From contig OX424569.1 in the NCBI GenBank assembly GCA_949152475.1, forward strand, positions 29,929,950 to 29,993,949: a stretch of 64,000 nt of DNA. Reading direction: 5' to 3'. A program made the position numbers and the translations under genes. Shown here in pieces: positions 60,616 to 64,000 of this stretch (position 1 is the first letter of the stretch; the number at the start of each line of letters is the position of its first letter). This stretch comes from Terebella lapidaria. Its lineage: Eukaryota > Annelida > Polychaeta > Terebellida > Terebellidae. The notes beneath the pieces were generated by a model, which was not told the origin of the DNA, did not search any database, and saw nothing but the letters and a program-made list of their open reading frames with translations.

Positions 60616-63085
60616 TTAGCCCTTGGGCTATTTTTTTCTACATACTTGGGTAAATTGATCCCTGTATTTTGGATGTACATGTATTTCCATGCACATTCAA
60701 TGTCTGTAGTAGGGTTTGATGGTGGCCCAGTCCTGGTATTCCTTGAGCAAATTCATCATGATGTACAGTAACCATGGTGACAGGGACACTCAGATGAAGG
60801 CCAAAATAGTTCATACATTTAATTTTTTGGTGTGTGTATGGCCAAAACAAAAAGTATTGTGAAACATGTACAGTATGTTAGTTATTAGATGTCTGACCAT
60901 GTCCATTTCACTTTTTGTGACCATGGTAATTTATATGTACTTCTTCCCATAGTATACAATTTTCATATGAGCATTTGAGTACTGTTTTTTTTTATTATAC
61001 AGGAAACTATTGAAATATTGAACATATATGGTAAATACATTTATTGAGAAACAGCCTGATTGCATCATGACCTAACGTATTGTCATTATGGTTATGTACA
61101 AAATACAAATGCTGGTATTTTTTATGTCAGTTATTCTGAGCCACTTTCTTGGCAACTAATATAGAGAAAAGAATGAACTGATTGGATAAGTGTGTGTGCC
61201 TATGATAAAAGTGAATCAATAAATGAAACTAATGTCAAACAACTTGTAATCAAGAATTAAATTAACGATGGTTTTAATACTTGTGTTTCATGCTTGGTAG
61301 GTAATACTAGGTATATTAATTTACTGAATTTTGTAAATAAAATTTTTTAATTAATCCCTTTTATAAATTCCACTTGTACATGTTCTTGTATGTGTTGGCA
61401 TGGCAGAATTGAACCATTTACAATATTAATAATGAAAAATATATATGTTCTGAAAATATGTTGTGTATTCAGATATTTATTAGTAGTATTTAACCTCAGT
61501 ATTGCAGATTAATATGACAGCTTGAGCAGTATACTGACTTGTTCTTGACATGCACATCATGTACTAGTATTTGAGCTTCTATGAACATGATGAACATGAG
61601 GAAAGCAGTGCGCACCTTGCAGGTGTGTTACACATGACTGCACACACAGTCCAGGCAGGTGCCTGTAGCATGTGGCACACAAGATTCCTGTAAACAAAGT
61701 ATATCTGCTTGTTCTCACTTATTCAACTTATTTGTCATACATCTTCCCCTTCCAGACAATGAATGAATGTTCCATAGGTGTACAAGGGTTAAAAAAGTAG
61801 TCCCCTTGGAAGTGAACCTGTAGCCATGATGGATTTGTTGTTCAGTTCTCACAGCAGAGTCAACTTCAAAAATCCATTGTATGGTTTTGAGAGGGAAATC
61901 TAAAAAAGTAAGGCTCGAATCATAGACTTGGGTATGTGGCAATTGTTGGAAAAATAGTTAGCAGATTTGTTAATGTATATTTCTATATGAACGGTGACGC
62001 GTAAAATTGTGTAATTTAACTTTGTCATTTGGCATCCTAAAATTTGATTAAATACTTCAAAATTCTTCTTTAATATAATATTGCTTGCTCAAATGCTATT
62101 TCTAGGCCTTTTTCCCCATATTGGGTTTGATAAAAATAATTTAGTAATATTCAATGCTGCAATATTTACTGTGCTACACAAAAAAATGGTGGGTATTTCT
62201 GAATCTTAAGGTAGTATTCTGTCGTTTTTTATTTTCTATTTCCGGGCAAACTGCTGGCGTTTTTAGCAAAATAACGTAACCATTAGATGTGTAATGCAAA
62301 GAAGTTTCAAAGCTCATCATTGAACAAGAGTGACAGGTGTTCTATAAACGATAATCTGAAGAAAACTACACGCCTGCCTACGATAACGTCGTGTTACGGT
62401 AGTGAGGTTCCTACAGTGGTTTTGTATTGAATCGGAAACGCCCATTTGTGTATTTTCTTTTCATTAATATAAGCTACTTGTTATAATGACGTGTCTGTGG
62501 TCGCTTATTTGTTTCCATGATTGTGAATAAGCGATCCCTTTGTACGTCACAAGTTTGACACTTTTCACCATGTGTTATTCATACCAAACACAGTCTTTCA
62601 GCCAAACGCCGAGAAAAGCAATTACTGGACTGAAAATAAACGACAATATTCGATATTATATTTCACTGCAAATCCTTGACAAATAGAATATGGCTGCCAA
62701 GTTATCGATTTAAAGTTGAAGTTTGTGATGAAATGTAATGTTCAGCTGTGTAAAAGTTCGTGACTGATAGTATTTTAAACAGCGTCAATAAATCTTCGAT
62801 TTTAATTTTTTACAGGATAATTGTGAGACATTTATCCATACAAATAAACTGTGAAGTTGATTAATTTCTATCCGAGTAGTTGATCAATTCCTATTCTATT
62901 CAAGTAAAACTGTGCCACGATGGGGTACCGGTGTTTGCAGAGTACTGCAGCTCATTTTCCAACACTCGCAGAAATCAGTCCCCTTCATTCACTCACTGAA
63001 GCCGTTATAATCCATTCAATTGATGTCGAATTGTCAAAGTGTAAACACTATTTGCAAAAAGCATAAGAAAAGCCCACAAGACTAT
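60616..63085. other. Unassigned AT-rich stretch
   Basis: I see no coding domain, RNA or transposon with two ends. 'ttaaggtagtattctgtcg' at 62208 resembles the TTAA-type end at 30855, but no inverted partner was found. Confidence 0.4.
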
Positions 63086-63089
63086 TGAT

Positions 63090-63255
63090 GTAGTATCAAT
63101 CTATTACCACAATTACAGTAGATTTTGATGATGCCAACAACAAACGTAAAATACAACATTTTGCAATAGAAACAAAGCCCGACCAAACAGTCCACCCAAA
63201 GACACACCGGCGTCATCAGGGGCAGACAGTGTGTTGAATGTAGTTGTTTCTACAA
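63090..63255 (-). repeat. Rep-C interspersed repeat, inverted
   Basis: Minus-strand copy: 'tagtatcaatctattaccac', 'ttttgcaatagaaacaaagc', 'gcgtcatcaggggcagacag' and 'gtagttgtttctac'. Confidence 0.75.
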
Positions 63256-63570
63256 TATATGAATTATGATTATAGTTCATACGAAAAGATTCATACGAAA
63301 AGGCAAAAATTTCCAGAACTCAGTAGTAGCACCTTTCGACTGGGTACATTGTTTGAGGCTCTCGGTTTTATTTGTGCCTCAAAACACTGTATCCAGTCAA
63401 TGACCTAAAATTATATAATCATTACTGGTAAAAGTCAGATGAACTGGTGTTCGTGTTCGCTAATGACGGGAGCATATTTTGTCATGATCGTTTAAAATAC
63501 TTATGCTCAAACATTTTTCGGTTAAGATGACATATATATAGTAATAATATGGTCTGCATTGCTGTTTCAG

Positions 63571-63727
63571 ATATACCATCAGTTACGAGAAAGCTGCTTC
63601 GCCTTTACTGGCCATCATGCAACAATACAAATATTATTTCCCAAGATTGTATATGACAGTATGGGCTTTTGGAGAGTTGGGCCTGACATCGGATGAAATA
63701 TTTATGCATATATCTAATCTGGTTATG
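63571..63727 (+). CDS. Possible orphan exon
   Basis: 'ttgctgtttcag' precedes and gtgagt follows a 157-nt stretch. One frame is open throughout (Y-T-I-S-Y-E-K-A-A-S-P-L-L-A-I-M ... I-S-N-L-V-M); the other two contain stops. No domain is recognised and no neighbouring exon is in the window. The splice signals are the main support. Confidence 0.28.
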
Positions 63728-63902
63728 GTGAGTGACATGTAGAATGAGAATTATAAGGGTAAAGGATTGGAATGACAGCGCATAATATATTTCCTTCCAA
63801 TCAACTGTGATACTATTTGTATCAGATGTGTACAGTGGCTGATATACGCCATAGTTTTATTCTTTAGTTTTCATTTATTCACGATATTTTCCAGACGGGT
63901 GT

Positions 63903-64000
63903 AATACACATACTTGATATTAAATACACATACTTAATGTTTAAATACGCGTACTCAATATTAAATACGCATATTTAATATTAAGTATGCGTATTTAATC
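63903..64000. repeat. ~21-bp tandem repeat at the window end
   Basis: About five units of the type 'attaaatacgcatacttaat', each close to a palindrome, run to the window edge, so the array may continue. Confidence 0.6.

Noticed and set aside
1..64000. CRISPR array, bacterial operon or integrated virus
   Set aside because: The repeats are not short and regularly spaced, genes have introns, and no capsid, integrase or envelope-type domain was seen.

Overview
This is a window of animal nuclear DNA. It is AT-rich and gene-poor, genes are split by introns with standard GT-AG borders, and most of the sequence is transposon-derived or locally duplicated. The gene content (a Golgi-type carbohydrate sulfotransferase and a membrane protein with a sushi/CCP domain), a CR1/L2/jockey-like LINE, and many poly-G/poly-C runs and short-interspersed repeats suggest a marine invertebrate. 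A non-vertebrate deuterostome or a spiralian is my guess; the species cannot be read from the sequence.

Left part (1-11 kb). A partial copy of a repeat called R1 here is followed by one gene on the + strand that I could assemble from five exons: 2640-4365, 4647-4661, 5128-5316, 8997-9020 and 9196-9467. All four introns are phase 1. The predicted 741-residue protein has a long disordered N-terminal half, one transmembrane segment, a six-cysteine sushi domain and an acidic tail. Intron 3 holds the first copy of a roughly 3-kb complex repeat, called U here.

Middle part (11-33.6 kb). This is a mosaic of further U copies in both orientations (about 11.1-13.2, 13.2-16.9, 17.3-18.1 inverted, 18.5-22.3 inverted, 22.6-23.2 inverted, 23.2-24.6, 29.1-30.3, 31.3-31.7 and 33.2-33.6 kb). 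Decayed copies of the sushi gene's last two exons are carried along (16820-16843, 24558-24581, 25249-25467). Several DNA transposons have cut into this mosaic and can be bounded precisely: a hAT-type element (19338-20001, perfect 8-bp target duplication), an element with ~135-bp inverted repeats (24621-25183) and a TTAA-flanked element (30859-31247). A Myb/SANT-like exon fragment lies at about 26.28-26.47 kb.

The most interesting object is at 33577-41090: a 7.5-kb insertion with long terminal inverted repeats and a 3-bp TAG duplication, splitting a U copy whose two halves are still recognisable. It carries, on the minus strand, a nearly intact 1,471-codon reading frame (39013 to 34601) with an N-terminal Cys/His cluster, a region with possible transposase-type acidic motifs, an XPG/FEN1-like nuclease domain and a C-terminal cysteine-rich finger. 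Two nonsense codons and two frameshifts interrupt it. I interpret it as a recently inactivated Academ-like (XPG-bearing) DNA transposon. A pogo/Tigger-like non-autonomous element (39218-40124) is nested in it.

Right part (41-64 kb). Two nearly identical 5'-truncated LINE copies lie in tandem (42.86-45.07 and 45.07-47.71 kb, minus strand). A two-exon sulfotransferase gene follows on the minus strand (52110-51951 joined to 49648-48753; 351 residues). The rest is mostly non-coding: many copies of a ~220-bp interspersed repeat (Rep-C), a complete R1 element (59517-60613), and two candidate orphan exons of low confidence.
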